Shown here one piece after another: positions 28,448 to 36,803 of a stretch of 64,000 nt of DNA; the first letter of the stretch is position 1, and each line of letters opens with the position of its first letter. The DNA lies in contig NZ_BSNK01000001.1 in assembly GCF_030159955.1 (NCBI RefSeq), positions 1,302,001-1,366,000 of the forward strand, given 5' to 3'. The notes beneath the pieces are model-generated. The model ran no database searches. It worked only from the letters and a program-made list of their open reading frames with translations, and was not told where the DNA came from. Origin of the DNA: Algimonas ampicilliniresistens. GTDB taxonomy: Bacteria > Pseudomonadota > Alphaproteobacteria > Caulobacterales > Maricaulaceae. The position numbers and the translations under genes were made by a program.

Positions 28448-28929
28448 TCTCTGAAGTTTTTGAATTGCACGGGCTGTTCTAGTGACAAGTCTTTGACGAA
28501 TTGGATCGCGGCTTGAAGGTCGTCGCGTTTCTTACCCGTCACGCGCAGTTCTTCGCCCTGAATAGCGACTTGAACCTTCATCTTTGAGCCTTTGATTTCC
28601 TTAACGATCTTGCGTGCCATGTCGCGGTCGATGCCTTCCTTGACGGCAACCGTCTGACGCACACTAGCGCCAGCGGCGGGATCAACTTTTTGGTAATCCA
28701 ACTGCCCCGGCTCAATCCCACGTTTCTGTAAATGACCTCGGATCAGCTCATGCATCTGCTTGAGTTTCAGGTCGTCATCCGCAAAAATTTTGATGCCGCC
28801 ATCTGCGACTTCAACTGTGCTTTTGCTGCCTTTAAAATCGTAGCGCGTTTTAATTTCTCGCATCACGTTCTGCACGGCGTTGTCGACCTCGGATAGGTCG
28901 ACTTCGCTAACGATATCAAATGACGGCAT
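28444..28929 (-). CDS. yajQ: YajQ-family nucleotide-binding protein
   Basis: A 161-residue cytosolic protein of the YajQ/UPF0234 family with two RRM-like halves: MPSFDIVSEVDLSEVDNAV at the start, RYDFKGSKSTVEV, then EGIDRDMARKIVKEIKGSKMKVQ and the C-terminal GEELRVTGKKRDDLQ. In some proteobacteria the homologue binds cyclic di-GMP and acts with a transcription factor. The start at 28929 is used rather than one four codons earlier because it matches the family N-terminus. Confidence 0.95.
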   Translation of the reverse strand: MPSFDIVSEVDLSEVDNAVQNVMREIKTRYDFKGSKSTVEVADGGIKIFADDDLKLKQMHELIRGHLQKRGIEPGQLDYQKVDPAAGASVRQTVAVKEGIDRDMARKIVKEIKGSKMKVQVAIQGEELRVTGKKRDDLQAAIQFVKDLSLEQPVQFKNFRD

Positions 28930-29010
28930 TGAGACCTCCAAACCTATTATGCCGACTTTGGTCGGCGATGTCAGACATACTCTTTACCCTGTCTGAGCCA
29001 TCAATCCAAA

Positions 29011-29034
29011 GAAAACGCCGCCCGCAGGCGGCGT
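29011..29034 (-). terminator. Rho-independent terminator of the acyl-CoA dehydrogenase operon
   Basis: On the minus strand ACGCCGCC, a four-base loop and GGCGGCGT form a perfect 8-bp stem, followed by TTTTCTTT. It lies 27 bases past the stop of the gene at 29061. Confidence 0.85.
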
Positions 29035-29060
29035 CTGACTATTCTCACGAATGAAGTGCG

Positions 29061-30329
29061 TTAGACCTTTTGGTTGGTGTAACCACGCAGTTCCTTACGC
29101 GCGACCTGCATCCGATGAACGGCGTCCGGACCATCCGCATACCGCAATGTCCTCATCTGGATGAACATCCCGGCTAACGGTGTGTCCTGACTGATGCCAA
29201 CGCCGCCATGCATTTGCATCGCCTCATCAATGACTTTCAGCGCAATATTCGGCGCCGCAACCTTGATCATGGAAATGTAAGGTGCCGCTGCCCGGTGATC
29301 ACCCGTATCCATCATGGACGCAGCTTTCAGGCAGAGCAGGCGCGCTTGCTCGATGCCGATCCGGCAATCGGCAATGATGTCGTAATTCGCACCGAGCTTG
29401 GCCAAAGGACGACCGAAAGCTTCGCGCGAAGTTGAGCGTTTGCATAAGAGTTCCAACGCACGTTCCGCTTGACCAATCGCCCGCATACAGTGGTGGATGC
29501 GGCCAGGGCCAAGTCGGCCTTGGCTAACTTCAAAACCACGGCCTTCACCAATCAGAAGCGCGTCGGCCGGGATACGGACATTTTCAAACTTCATATGCAA
29601 ATGGCCGTGCGGCGCGTCGTCTTGACCAAAGATGGTCATGGCACGCAGCTTTGAAATACCCGGGAGATCGGCCGGCACGACAAACATGGAATGCTGCTTG
29701 TGACGACGTGAGCGATCATCGCCCTTATCTTCGGTTCGCGCCATCAGGATGTAGACCTCGCAACGCGGATCACCTGCGCCGGACGACCAGTATTTCTCAC
29801 CATTCAGAACCCACTCATCGCCGTCTTTGACCGCGCTAAATTCTAGGTTCGTGGCATCAGACGAGGCCACATCCGGCTCTGTCATCAGATAGGCGGAGCG
29901 AACCTTGCCTTCCAGCATAGGCTTGAGCCAACGCTCTTTATGCTCTTCCGTGCCGTATTTTTCGAACACTTCCATATTGCCCGTGTCAGGCGCGGAACAG
30001 TTGAACACTTCCGGCGCGAGATGGCACCAGCCCATTTGTTCGGCCAAGTGCGCATACTCGACTGTAGTGAGTCCAAATCCCTTATCCGACGCGGTCAGCC
30101 CTGTCTTGGTCAGCCAGAAGTTCCAAAGACCTTTGGATTTGGCCTTGGATTTTAAGGTTTCCAACGTTTCCAACTGCCAAGGGGTATGAGCCCAACGATC
30201 GGCAGCCGTTTCTGTTTCGTGATGCCACTGTTTTTCAATAGGCAGAATATCGTTCTGAACCATGTCCCGGACTTCAGCCAAGATTGGCTTTAAGCGCTCG
30301 GTCACGCCGAGGCACATATTATCGCTCAT
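29061..30329 (-). CDS. ACAD10/11-type acyl-CoA dehydrogenase
   Basis: FAD-dependent dehydrogenase of 422 residues. It has the ACAD fold with YLMTEPDVASSDATN, WVLNGEKYWSSGAGDPRC, QGRLGPGRIHHCMRAIG, SREAFGRPL and MQMHGGVGISQDTPL. Near the C-terminus YADGPDAVHRMQVAR stands where ordinary enzymes have a Glu-containing YEGT-type catalytic segment; an acidic Asp in ADGP is the hallmark of the ACAD10/11-like group. AGGAGA precedes the start. It is the last gene of an operon with a kinase-like protein and two SDRs. A role in chain-shortening hydroxylated or branched acids is inferred from the group and neighbours. Confidence 0.9.
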   Translation of the reverse strand: MSDNMCLGVTERLKPILAEVRDMVQNDILPIEKQWHHETETAADRWAHTPWQLETLETLKSKAKSKGLWNFWLTKTGLTASDKGFGLTTVEYAHLAEQMGWCHLAPEVFNCSAPDTGNMEVFEKYGTEEHKERWLKPMLEGKVRSAYLMTEPDVASSDATNLEFSAVKDGDEWVLNGEKYWSSGAGDPRCEVYILMARTEDKGDDRSRRHKQHSMFVVPADLPGISKLRAMTIFGQDDAPHGHLHMKFENVRIPADALLIGEGRGFEVSQGRLGPGRIHHCMRAIGQAERALELLCKRSTSREAFGRPLAKLGANYDIIADCRIGIEQARLLCLKAASMMDTGDHRAAAPYISMIKVAAPNIALKVIDEAMQMHGGVGISQDTPLAGMFIQMRTLRYADGPDAVHRMQVARKELRGYTNQKV

Positions 30330-30338
30330 GAAAATCTC

Positions 30339-31406
30339 CTAAAGTGTTCCGCTATCAATTTTGTATCGGGCCAAAGCGCCCAACGCTTCGACGGACTTGT
30401 CCATAACCGCAAAGCGTTCGTCCTGCGTTTGACCGCGGACATATCTTGCGTGGATTTGCTGAATGATGACGGCCAGCCGCCAGATGCCATAGACGAAGTG
30501 ATAATGAATATCCGACACGTCATAGCCGGTCTTCTCACCATATCGCTGCGCGAATTCGCGACGGCTCGGCATACCCGGCGCAGCCGATGGCTGCCGGATC
30601 ATCATATGCATCGGGGCTGGGTCAGACGCTTCAATCCAGTAGGACAGCGTATTGCCTAGATCCATGAGCGGATCCCCAATCGCACAGATTTCCCAATCGA
30701 GTAGCGCCGCAATCTGGCGCGGATCTTCCGCTTTCAGAATGGCATTATCGACCCGGTAATCACCGTGCAAAACGCTAACATTGCCTGACTCAGCGGGCAT
30801 ATTGTCTTCGAGCCATTTTTGGACATCGTCAAAGCGGGTAATACCGTCCGTCCAAGCCTTGTCCCAGCGTTTGTTCCAGCCCAGAATTTGACGCTCTACA
30901 TAACCTTCAGGACGACCAAAATCCTCGAGCCCCAACGCTTTCCAGTCCAACGTATGTAACTTCGCCAATGCGTCGATGAAGTTCTCACCAAGTTGCGCGG
31001 TGTCGTCCGCATTCCAATTCCATTCAGGCGGGATGGTTTTATGAATCAGCGGGCCATCGACCCGGTCCATGACGTAGAATTCCTTCCCGATGATGCTTTC
31101 ATCATCCGTGTAGAAGACTGTCTGCGGCACTTGATCGAAGGCAGGTTTAAGGTCGCGCATGATCCGGTATTCGCGGAACATATTATGCCCGGCCTTGGGC
31201 AGCGGTCCAAACGGTGGCCTGCGCAGAACAAGGCGGCGATCCGGATAGTCGATGGCGTAGGTCAGGTTAGAGTTACCCGACGGGTATTGCGTGACACTCG
31301 GCGTTCCCGAAAGCCCATCTACATTCGCCTTTAGGGCTGCATCAACGGCCTCTATATTGAGACCTTCGCCCTCACGAACTTCAATCGTCGCATTCTCACC
31401 CAGCAT
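30339..31406 (-). CDS. Phosphotransferase family protein (ACAD10/11 kinase-domain type)
   Basis: A 355-residue aminoglycoside-phosphotransferase-fold kinase. Key elements are SNLTYAIDYPDRRLVLRRPP (nucleotide-binding lobe), VLHGDYRVDNAIL (catalytic loop with HGD) and ALLDWEICAIGDPLMDLG (metal-binding Asp). This subgroup is homologous to the kinase domain fused to acyl-CoA dehydrogenase in ACAD10/ACAD11, not to antibiotic-resistance enzymes. The ATG at 31406 is chosen because it overlaps the upstream SDR stop by one base (TAATG); a longer frame to 31439 is rejected. It precedes the dehydrogenase by nine bases. Confidence 0.9.
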   Translation of the reverse strand: MLGENATIEVREGEGLNIEAVDAALKANVDGLSGTPSVTQYPSGNSNLTYAIDYPDRRLVLRRPPFGPLPKAGHNMFREYRIMRDLKPAFDQVPQTVFYTDDESIIGKEFYVMDRVDGPLIHKTIPPEWNWNADDTAQLGENFIDALAKLHTLDWKALGLEDFGRPEGYVERQILGWNKRWDKAWTDGITRFDDVQKWLEDNMPAESGNVSVLHGDYRVDNAILKAEDPRQIAALLDWEICAIGDPLMDLGNTLSYWIEASDPAPMHMMIRQPSAAPGMPSRREFAQRYGEKTGYDVSDIHYHFVYGIWRLAVIIQQIHARYVRGQTQDERFAVMDKSVEALGALARYKIDSGTL

Positions 31407-32176
31407 TAGAGCGTTGCTCCGCCGTCCACGACCGTACATTGACCCGTGTAGAAGCTGGCTTCTTTTGAAACCATAAACAATACGGCGCCAACCATTTCTT
31501 CGGGCTGAGCGAAGCGTTTGATCGCCATCGTCGCATCCAAATATTGCTGCACATTGGGTGCATTCTTCAGTGCAGACGCCAGGCGCGTATCGACAGGTCC
31601 AGGCAGTAGGGCATTGACGCGTACGCCCTCCCCTTTTTTGTCGTCCGAATATTCTTTGGCCATACCCTGTGTCATCGCGATCAGCGCCGCCTTGGTCATG
31701 GCGTAGACAACCCGCATCTCTGCTGGCTGTAGGCCGTCGATAGACGCGACATTGACAACCGAACCACCACCGTCACGCTTGAGCATGGGATAGGCTTTGG
31801 ACGTCAGGAAATATGGCCCGCGTGTATTCACGGCGAAGGTCTTGTCATAGGCGTCTTCTGTACAGTCATGCGCCGGACCGAAATGCGGATTGGTCGCGCC
31901 ATTATTGATCAGAATATCGAGGCGACCATGCTCACTCTCAATCTGCTCCAACACGCGGTCATGATGGGACAAATCCCCCAGATGTAACTCAGCAAAGCTG
32001 GCACTGCCGCCTTTGGCTTTGATCTCGTCAGCAGCTTTGGCGCAAGCTTCAGGCTTGCGAGAGGTACAGACGACATGCGCGCCACGTTCAGCCAGGCCGT
32101 GAGCGATGGCTTCGCCAATTCCGCGTGAGGCCCCTGCGACAAGAGCGACTTTTCCGGTTAGATCAAAACGCGCCAT
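31406..32176 (-). CDS. Short-chain dehydrogenase/reductase
   Basis: A 256-residue classical SDR with the cofactor loop VAGASRGIGEAI (~12-23), NNGATNPHF, the catalytic Ser in VVNVASIDG and the YxxxK pair in YAMTKAAL. The C-terminal YTGQCTVVDGGATL is typical. The start at 32176 follows the upstream SDR stop by two bases. It is probably NAD(P)-dependent and may oxidise a hydroxyacyl intermediate produced by the same operon; substrate unproven. Confidence 0.92.
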   Translation of the reverse strand: MARFDLTGKVALVAGASRGIGEAIAHGLAERGAHVVCTSRKPEACAKAADEIKAKGGSASFAELHLGDLSHHDRVLEQIESEHGRLDILINNGATNPHFGPAHDCTEDAYDKTFAVNTRGPYFLTSKAYPMLKRDGGGSVVNVASIDGLQPAEMRVVYAMTKAALIAMTQGMAKEYSDDKKGEGVRVNALLPGPVDTRLASALKNAPNVQQYLDATMAIKRFAQPEEMVGAVLFMVSKEASFYTGQCTVVDGGATL

Positions 32177-32178
32177 AT

Positions 32179-32964
32179 TTAGCTGTCCTTGAAGATGTAG
32201 GATTTGGTTTCTTTGAGCTTCGCCAGCATTTTGCGCATGCCACCAAGCCAAGCATCGGGATTAGCGGCCCGGAAGGCATAATACTCTCCCGCAACAGGAT
32301 GAGGCAGAACAAGGAACTTTTCGTCAACAATCGCTTGGCGCAAAGCCTCCGCGACATCAGACGGCTCGAGCAGTTTTTCGCGTTGACCGGAGAAATCCAC
32401 GCCTGCCGTCATATTTGTACGCACATATTGCGGACAGATGCAGTGACTGCTGACACCAGCGTCGCCATGTTCGATGGAAATACTCTCGGCAAATGACACG
32501 GCCGCGTGCTTTGTCGCGCTATAGCTGGCTGACCCGACTTGGTTCAGGAGGCCCGCCGCAGAGGCCGTGATGACGAAACGTCCCTCACCGCGCTCAAGCC
32601 AACCCGGCATAAGGCGACGTGCGGCGTAAACACTGCCCATCACATTGACCTGCCAACTGCTCTCCCAGCTCTCATTCGTGCCGCCCGCGACATGGGGACC
32701 ATTGCCCGCGCCAACGCCCGCATTTGAAATGTAAATGTCTATGGGGCCGAGCTCGGCTTCGGCTTTATCGATAAAGTCGATGACCGACGCCTCAGACGAT
32801 ACGTCGCAGTTATAGGCTTTTCCGCCCATTTCGGTCGCCGCCTCAATCGGAGGCGTGAGATCAGATAGGGCAACTTTAGCCCCCTGAGCTGCGAACATTT
32901 CACCAATGGCCCGGCCAATGCCGCCTGATGCGCCCGTGATGGCGACGATCTTATTTTCAAACAT
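32179..32964 (-). CDS. Short-chain dehydrogenase/reductase
   Basis: A 261-residue SDR and first gene of the operon. The cofactor loop is ITGASGGIGRAI, followed by CDVSSEASV, ISNAGVG, the catalytic Ser in VITASAAG and YxxxK in YSATKHAA. It lacks the usual VDGG C-terminus and instead ends in a Lys-rich helix (MRKMLAKLKETK), a pattern seen in SDRs linked with ACAD/phosphotransferase operons. No good ribosome-binding site precedes the start. The gene is divergent from the DUF3667 gene. Confidence 0.9.
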   Translation of the reverse strand: MFENKIVAITGASGGIGRAIGEMFAAQGAKVALSDLTPPIEAATEMGGKAYNCDVSSEASVIDFIDKAEAELGPIDIYISNAGVGAGNGPHVAGGTNESWESSWQVNVMGSVYAARRLMPGWLERGEGRFVITASAAGLLNQVGSASYSATKHAAVSFAESISIEHGDAGVSSHCICPQYVRTNMTAGVDFSGQREKLLEPSDVAEALRQAIVDEKFLVLPHPVAGEYYAFRAANPDAWLGGMRKMLAKLKETKSYIFKDS

Positions 32965-33048
32965 GAGCGTGTCTTAAACGGCTTCATTCCTTGTGCAACC
33001 CGAAGCCGAGCGCTTCACATAGTCGATGAACGTGGCATAAGGCGAATT

Positions 33049-34470
33049 ATGGGGACTGAAGAGGAAAGCCTATTCCACGAGATGGGAGTACGAGACCAAT
33101 CGGGGCTGCTCGACGCGGACAGCATTCCTAATGCCAACCAGTCGCTGACCTGCTTTTCCTGCGACGAACCGATGACCGGGCTGTTCTGTTACGCCTGTGG
33201 CAACAAGAACGACAATTATCGTCGGTCGGTCTGGTCTCTCGGCGTAGAACTGTTTCAGAGCTTAACAGCCTTTGAGGGGCGAATTTGGAAAAGCCTTTAT
33301 AGTTTGATCCTCAGACCGGGCCGGATGGCTCGCGCCTATGCCGACGGTGCGCGCCAGAAATGGACGTCGCCTATGCGCCTCTTCCTCGCTACATCACTTT
33401 TGCTCTTCGGCTATATCGCCTTATCAGACACTCAAATCGTCGCTCTGGGAGCGCTAGAGAAGAACTCAGGTGATCGGAGCGCCGCTATTACATTCGGTGA
33501 CGGCGAAGGGGCTCGTTTCGATCAGCGCCTGCTGTTTTTCGTACGTCAGTCAGATCTCGTTCCGGTGTCTCAACTCGAATCCATCGAACAGAGTATGGGC
33601 TTCCTGCAAGGGCTTCGCGATGGTCTGAGCGACTTACAAGATCCTGAGTCCTTGCAACGTGGAATTGACGAACTGACCGAACAAATAAACCTCGCAGAAG
33701 ATGAGTTGTCAAAAACGGCGCTCATTCAAGCCCGCGAAGGCATGGTGCTGGCACTAGAGGAAGCTATGAATCGGGCGGAGACCGATACTGCCGATGTCGA
33801 TGCTGATAGTACCGAGAGCGAAGCGAGCGTTACGGAAAACAACGATAACGGCAATTCGCTCAATATTACAGGCACTGATGGGAGATCGGTCAGCTTGGAC
33901 CGTGAAGGTATGAGCGAGCTTTATTCGCGCGTCTTACGCAACCCTCAAGTGATCAATAACCAGCTCAATACGAAACTGAAATGGGCCATGTTTTTCATGA
34001 TGCCCTTCGCCATGTTTATGGGCGCCCTCTTTATCAGAGGCCGCGAAACGGCGATGTTATATGACCATTTGGTCCATGCCGCCTATGTTCACGCCTTTTC
34101 TTTTCTTCTGTTGTTCGCCTTCATTCTGCTCAGCCAGTTCACATCGACGGCTTGGCTGATCTTACCCTACACGATGATTTTACTAATTTACTTGCCCATA
34201 TCGGCAAAACGCATGTTCAAACGTGGATGGTTCAAATCTATCCTGACAGCCTTAGGCGTCGGGTCGGTTTACACCCTCATCATGTTTTTCATTGGTGCTA
34301 TAATCGTCCTGCAAGCGCTGCAAACTGTGGCTTATGAGATCAGTGAGGGTAGCGCGGCGGCATCACCCTCGACATCCACACCCGCATCAACGCCTGTTCC
34401 TGAGAGCGCACCATCTCCAGAGATTACACCGACTGAAGAGACCCAACCTATACCCGACCCGGAGATGTAG
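33049..34470 (+). CDS. DUF3667 family zinc-ribbon membrane protein
   Basis: A 473-residue protein. Near the N-terminus (~36-55) CFSCDEP...CYACGN forms a zinc ribbon, followed by RSVWSLGVELFQSLTAFEGRIWKSLYSLILRPGRM, the recognised DUF3667 segment, and one membrane helix. A long Glu/Asp-rich helical and low-complexity region (~165-285) separates this from three to four C-terminal membrane helices and a Pro/Ser/Thr/Glu-rich tail. AAGGCGA lies just upstream of the start. Function is unknown. Its 3' end overlaps the convergent holin gene by 23 bases. Confidence 0.8.
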   Translation: MGTEEESLFHEMGVRDQSGLLDADSIPNANQSLTCFSCDEPMTGLFCYACGNKNDNYRRSVWSLGVELFQSLTAFEGRIWKSLYSLILRPGRMARAYADGARQKWTSPMRLFLATSLLLFGYIALSDTQIVALGALEKNSGDRSAAITFGDGEGARFDQRLLFFVRQSDLVPVSQLESIEQSMGFLQGLRDGLSDLQDPESLQRGIDELTEQINLAEDELSKTALIQAREGMVLALEEAMNRAETDTADVDADSTESEASVTENNDNGNSLNITGTDGRSVSLDREGMSELYSRVLRNPQVINNQLNTKLKWAMFFMMPFAMFMGALFIRGRETAMLYDHLVHAAYVHAFSFLLLFAFILLSQFTSTAWLILPYTMILLIYLPISAKRMFKRGWFKSILTALGVGSVYTLIMFFIGAIIVLQALQTVAYEISEGSAAASPSTSTPASTPVPESAPSPEITPTEETQPIPDPEM

Positions 34471-34921
34471 ACGGAGAACGAGGCGCCCGGTCGCCGAACC
34501 ACCAGAGGGTCGCTGCGGTCGCTGCGAAGACTGCCGCTTCTACGATCGTACCGTCCTGAGTGATCGCGAAGATCCATCCCGTAATGAGCCAGAGCAGGAA
34601 TGTCAGGGTTGGACGAACGAGGCGCAGTGTGTTGACCACCCACCGCGACGCCTCTCCTATCGCCGCGTCTGCTAAGATCGAAGCTTCCAATCCGCGCCAA
34701 CTTCCGGCCTGAGCGACAAGCGCCAGTTCGGCTTCAGTCTCCTGTGCCTTGGCGCGCATATTCATCTCATGCAGTTGTAGCTCATGCACCCATTTCGCCT
34801 GTTCCTGCGCGAATGCCTGACGTCGTTCAAAGAAGCTTGCGACCCGGCCAAGAGCCGTTCCGATAAGTCCGAACAGTCCGCCCGCGGCGGCGTCTAGAGT
34901 TAGGTTGGCTATGCTGGCCAT
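34448..34921 (-). CDS. Three-TM holin of the gene-transfer-agent release type (probable)
   Basis: A 157-residue protein with a hydrophobic N-terminal segment (~10-28), a highly charged central helix rich in Glu/Gln/Lys (~30-75), and two C-terminal membrane helices (~105-123 and ~128-145) ending in LWWFGDR. This layout, with the RPTLTFLLW start of the last pair, matches the 3TM holin family that includes the Rhodobacter gene-transfer-agent release holin (Pfam GTA_holin_3TM). It overlaps the preceding M15 peptidase gene by 13 bases, as expected for a holin/endolysin cassette. Start 34921 is used; a frame to 34951 adds ten residues. Assignment is by pattern, not search. Confidence 0.65.
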   Translation of the reverse strand: MASIANLTLDAAAGGLFGLIGTALGRVASFFERRQAFAQEQAKWVHELQLHEMNMRAKAQETEAELALVAQAGSWRGLEASILADAAIGEASRWVVNTLRLVRPTLTFLLWLITGWIFAITQDGTIVEAAVFAATAATLWWFGDRAPRSPSTSPGRV

Positions 34922-35472
34922 ATCTGCCTCGCTTTTCGGGAGCCGAACCATTGGCGCGAACGGCCCATGTCGGCGTGAATGAAGGTGGTGTAGAATCCGA
35001 AGCCCGTGAAGCCCGCGTCACGAAGCGCGGCTAAAAGGACATTGGGGTCATGACCGCGCAGAGCAATGTCGACGGCGAGTTGGAGATGTTGCGACTGTGG
35101 CGCACCGCCGACGCGTGCATTGTGCAGGCTGCAACGATGCGCAGATAGAATGCGAAAGGAACGTCCGACTTGGTCACGCGCGGCCTGCAATGCATCCATA
35201 AAGTTCGGCCAGTCGAACCTTTCACCGCAATGTCGGCATGCCATCTCGGCTGGTGTGAAATCGGGCCACCGCCAAGTCCACGCGGCACTCTTGACTTCGA
35301 TGGGAGGAAGAACAGCTCGTCCTAACTTGCCATGGCTTGGCCAGAACCAGTGTTTCTCAGCCTGCGAAGGCTGAGACGTTTTTGCCTTCTGTCGGATAAG
35401 GATCGACCGCTCATCTATTCGTTTCGTTGCAGATCTGGGGTAAGCTTTCATGCTGTAAACATGCGGTCGCAT
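34909..35472 (-). CDS. Phage-type peptidase M15 endolysin
   Basis: A 187-residue protein whose C-terminal ~120 residues match the M15A D-Ala-D-Ala-type peptidase domain of phage endolysins: DFTPAEMACRHCGE, LSAHRCSLHNARVGGAPQSQH, LAVDIA and IHADMG. The zinc ligands appear complete (His129, Asp135, His166). The ~50-residue N-terminal extension is basic and lacks a secretory signal, so export would depend on the adjoining holin. A GGAGG lies 17 bases before this ATG; an ATG at 35451 is an alternative. No phage structural genes are nearby, suggesting a domesticated lysis pair. Confidence 0.8.
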   Translation of the reverse strand: MRPHVYSMKAYPRSATKRIDERSILIRQKAKTSQPSQAEKHWFWPSHGKLGRAVLPPIEVKSAAWTWRWPDFTPAEMACRHCGERFDWPNFMDALQAARDQVGRSFRILSAHRCSLHNARVGGAPQSQHLQLAVDIALRGHDPNVLLAALRDAGFTGFGFYTTFIHADMGRSRQWFGSRKARQIWPA

Positions 35473-35502
35473 TGACGGCCGAGGATCAACCTCCGCTAAG
35501 AA

Positions 35503-35530
35503 TCAAAAAAGCCCGCCAAATGACGGGCTT
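35503..35530 (-). terminator. Rho-independent terminator after the H1-like membrane protein gene
   Basis: On the minus strand GCCCG, an eight-base loop and CGGGC form a stem followed by TTTTTTGATT. It lies about 35 bases past the stop at 35564 and separates that gene from the endolysin. Confidence 0.85.
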
Positions 35531-35563
35531 CTCTGAATGTATTGATGCGCTTCGCGCGGATCA

Positions 35564-36625
35564 TTACCTAAATAGGCTCAGCTTCCGCGCTTTTTTGGCC
35601 GTCAGATAATAGAAGGTCACGCGCGACTTCAGCCGCTGATCCTTCATCTGCTCACAGACAGATTTAACGAGATCCATCTGACCGTCTTTAATACCGAGCT
35701 TTTTGGTCACGAAACCATTCGCGACGGTGCGCAGTTCGGATTCATCTGTGCAGGCCACCAGGCTACTATCGCGAGATTTTAGAGACACACCGCAATAGTC
35801 GACAATGTTCTGAACCACAGCCCGTGAGGCACGTGCATCGAAGGCCTTCACCTTATCGTAGTAACGCTCAAACGCGGCGTCGTTTTTACTCTTTGCAGCA
35901 GACGCTTTCTTAGGAGCCGCCTTGCTCGCCGGCGCTTTTTTAGCGGCAACCTTTTTGGCGGGGGCTTTCTTAGCCGGAGCTTTCTTAGCCGCTGCCGCTT
36001 TAGACGCCGCTTTCTTAGTGGGAGCTTTTTTGGCCGGGGCTTTCTTGGTCGTCGCTGCTTTCGCAGCCACTGTCTTCACGGCAGTTTTCTTAGGCTTAGC
36101 AACCGCTTTTGATTTTGTGGCCGTTTTGGCTTTGGCAGCCGGTTTAGCCTTAGCGGGCGCTTTTTTAGCTGTTGTTTTCTTCGCCGGAGCTTTCTTGGCT
36201 GGAGCTTTTTTCGCTGGTGATTTCTTGGCAGCAGCCGGTTTAGCCTTAGCGGCAGGACTCGTATCACCCAATTCCGCGAGGCGGCTATCCAGATATTTCA
36301 CCCGCGCGGCGAGGTACCGATTCTGCCATTCCAACGCGTATGTATCGTCTGCATCGCTTGTCTTCGCTGTCGACCCTGTCGGCGCCGTACCGGAAGCCAG
36401 TTTCGTTTTCAGGTCAGAGACTTCTTGATCGCGACCTGCAACACGGCCTTCTAGATCTTGGACGCGCGCCCGAAGACTATCGGCCTCGGCCCGTAAAGCG
36501 CCTTCGCCTTCAATCGAGAGATCTCCGGCAACCTTCTTGCTCGGTTTAAACAACCATCCCAACAAAAACCCAATCGCAAACGCAATCAGCAATACGACGA
36601 TAGTGGTCGTGGTGAACTCTTCCAT
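35564..36625 (-). CDS. Membrane-anchored protein with histone-H1-like tail and DUF2853-like domain
   Basis: A 353-residue protein with four parts: a single transmembrane helix (~7-26), a heptad-like coiled-coil (~42-78) with a second short helix (~96-120), a ~120-residue Lys/Ala/Pro stretch (~126-247) of repeating AKKAPAKK units like eukaryotic H1 and bacterial HU tails, and a folded C-terminus (~250-353) resembling DUF2853 (YYDKVKAFD, SELRTVANGFVTKKLGIKDG, RVTFYYLTAKK). By the positive-inside rule the basic tail faces the cytoplasm. Tethering of DNA, RNA or an acidic polymer to the membrane is inferred, not shown. A frame to 36724 is rejected; MEEF... follows a GGG-containing site. Confidence 0.8.
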   Translation of the reverse strand: MEEFTTTTIVVLLIAFAIGFLLGWLFKPSKKVAGDLSIEGEGALRAEADSLRARVQDLEGRVAGRDQEVSDLKTKLASGTAPTGSTAKTSDADDTYALEWQNRYLAARVKYLDSRLAELGDTSPAAKAKPAAAKKSPAKKAPAKKAPAKKTTAKKAPAKAKPAAKAKTATKSKAVAKPKKTAVKTVAAKAATTKKAPAKKAPTKKAASKAAAAKKAPAKKAPAKKVAAKKAPASKAAPKKASAAKSKNDAAFERYYDKVKAFDARASRAVVQNIVDYCGVSLKSRDSSLVACTDESELRTVANGFVTKKLGIKDGQMDLVKSVCEQMKDQRLKSRVTFYYLTAKKARKLSLFR

Positions 36626-36803
36626 GGGATAACCCTTTCTGACAGTCAGACCAACAGAAGCCGAAGCTTCAATCCGACAGGTCTTGTAAACCGGACAATG
36701 AACGCTGGAGTCGCCAGCGCTCACCTTTTCCTTTGCGTAACCGAAGCTGGAAGTCTTCGCAAAGCGAAAACCAATGAAACCGGGCTCGGCTTTAGTTTTT
36801 GAC

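Noticed and set aside
30339-31406. Aminoglycoside resistance gene
   Set aside because: The fold is shared, but the neighbours and subgroup features point to the ACAD-associated kinase family.
35922-36428. Plus-strand open frame predicting a very hydrophobic Ala/Phe/Leu protein
   Set aside because: It is the antisense of the AKKAP-type repeats; the hydrophobicity is a codon artefact.
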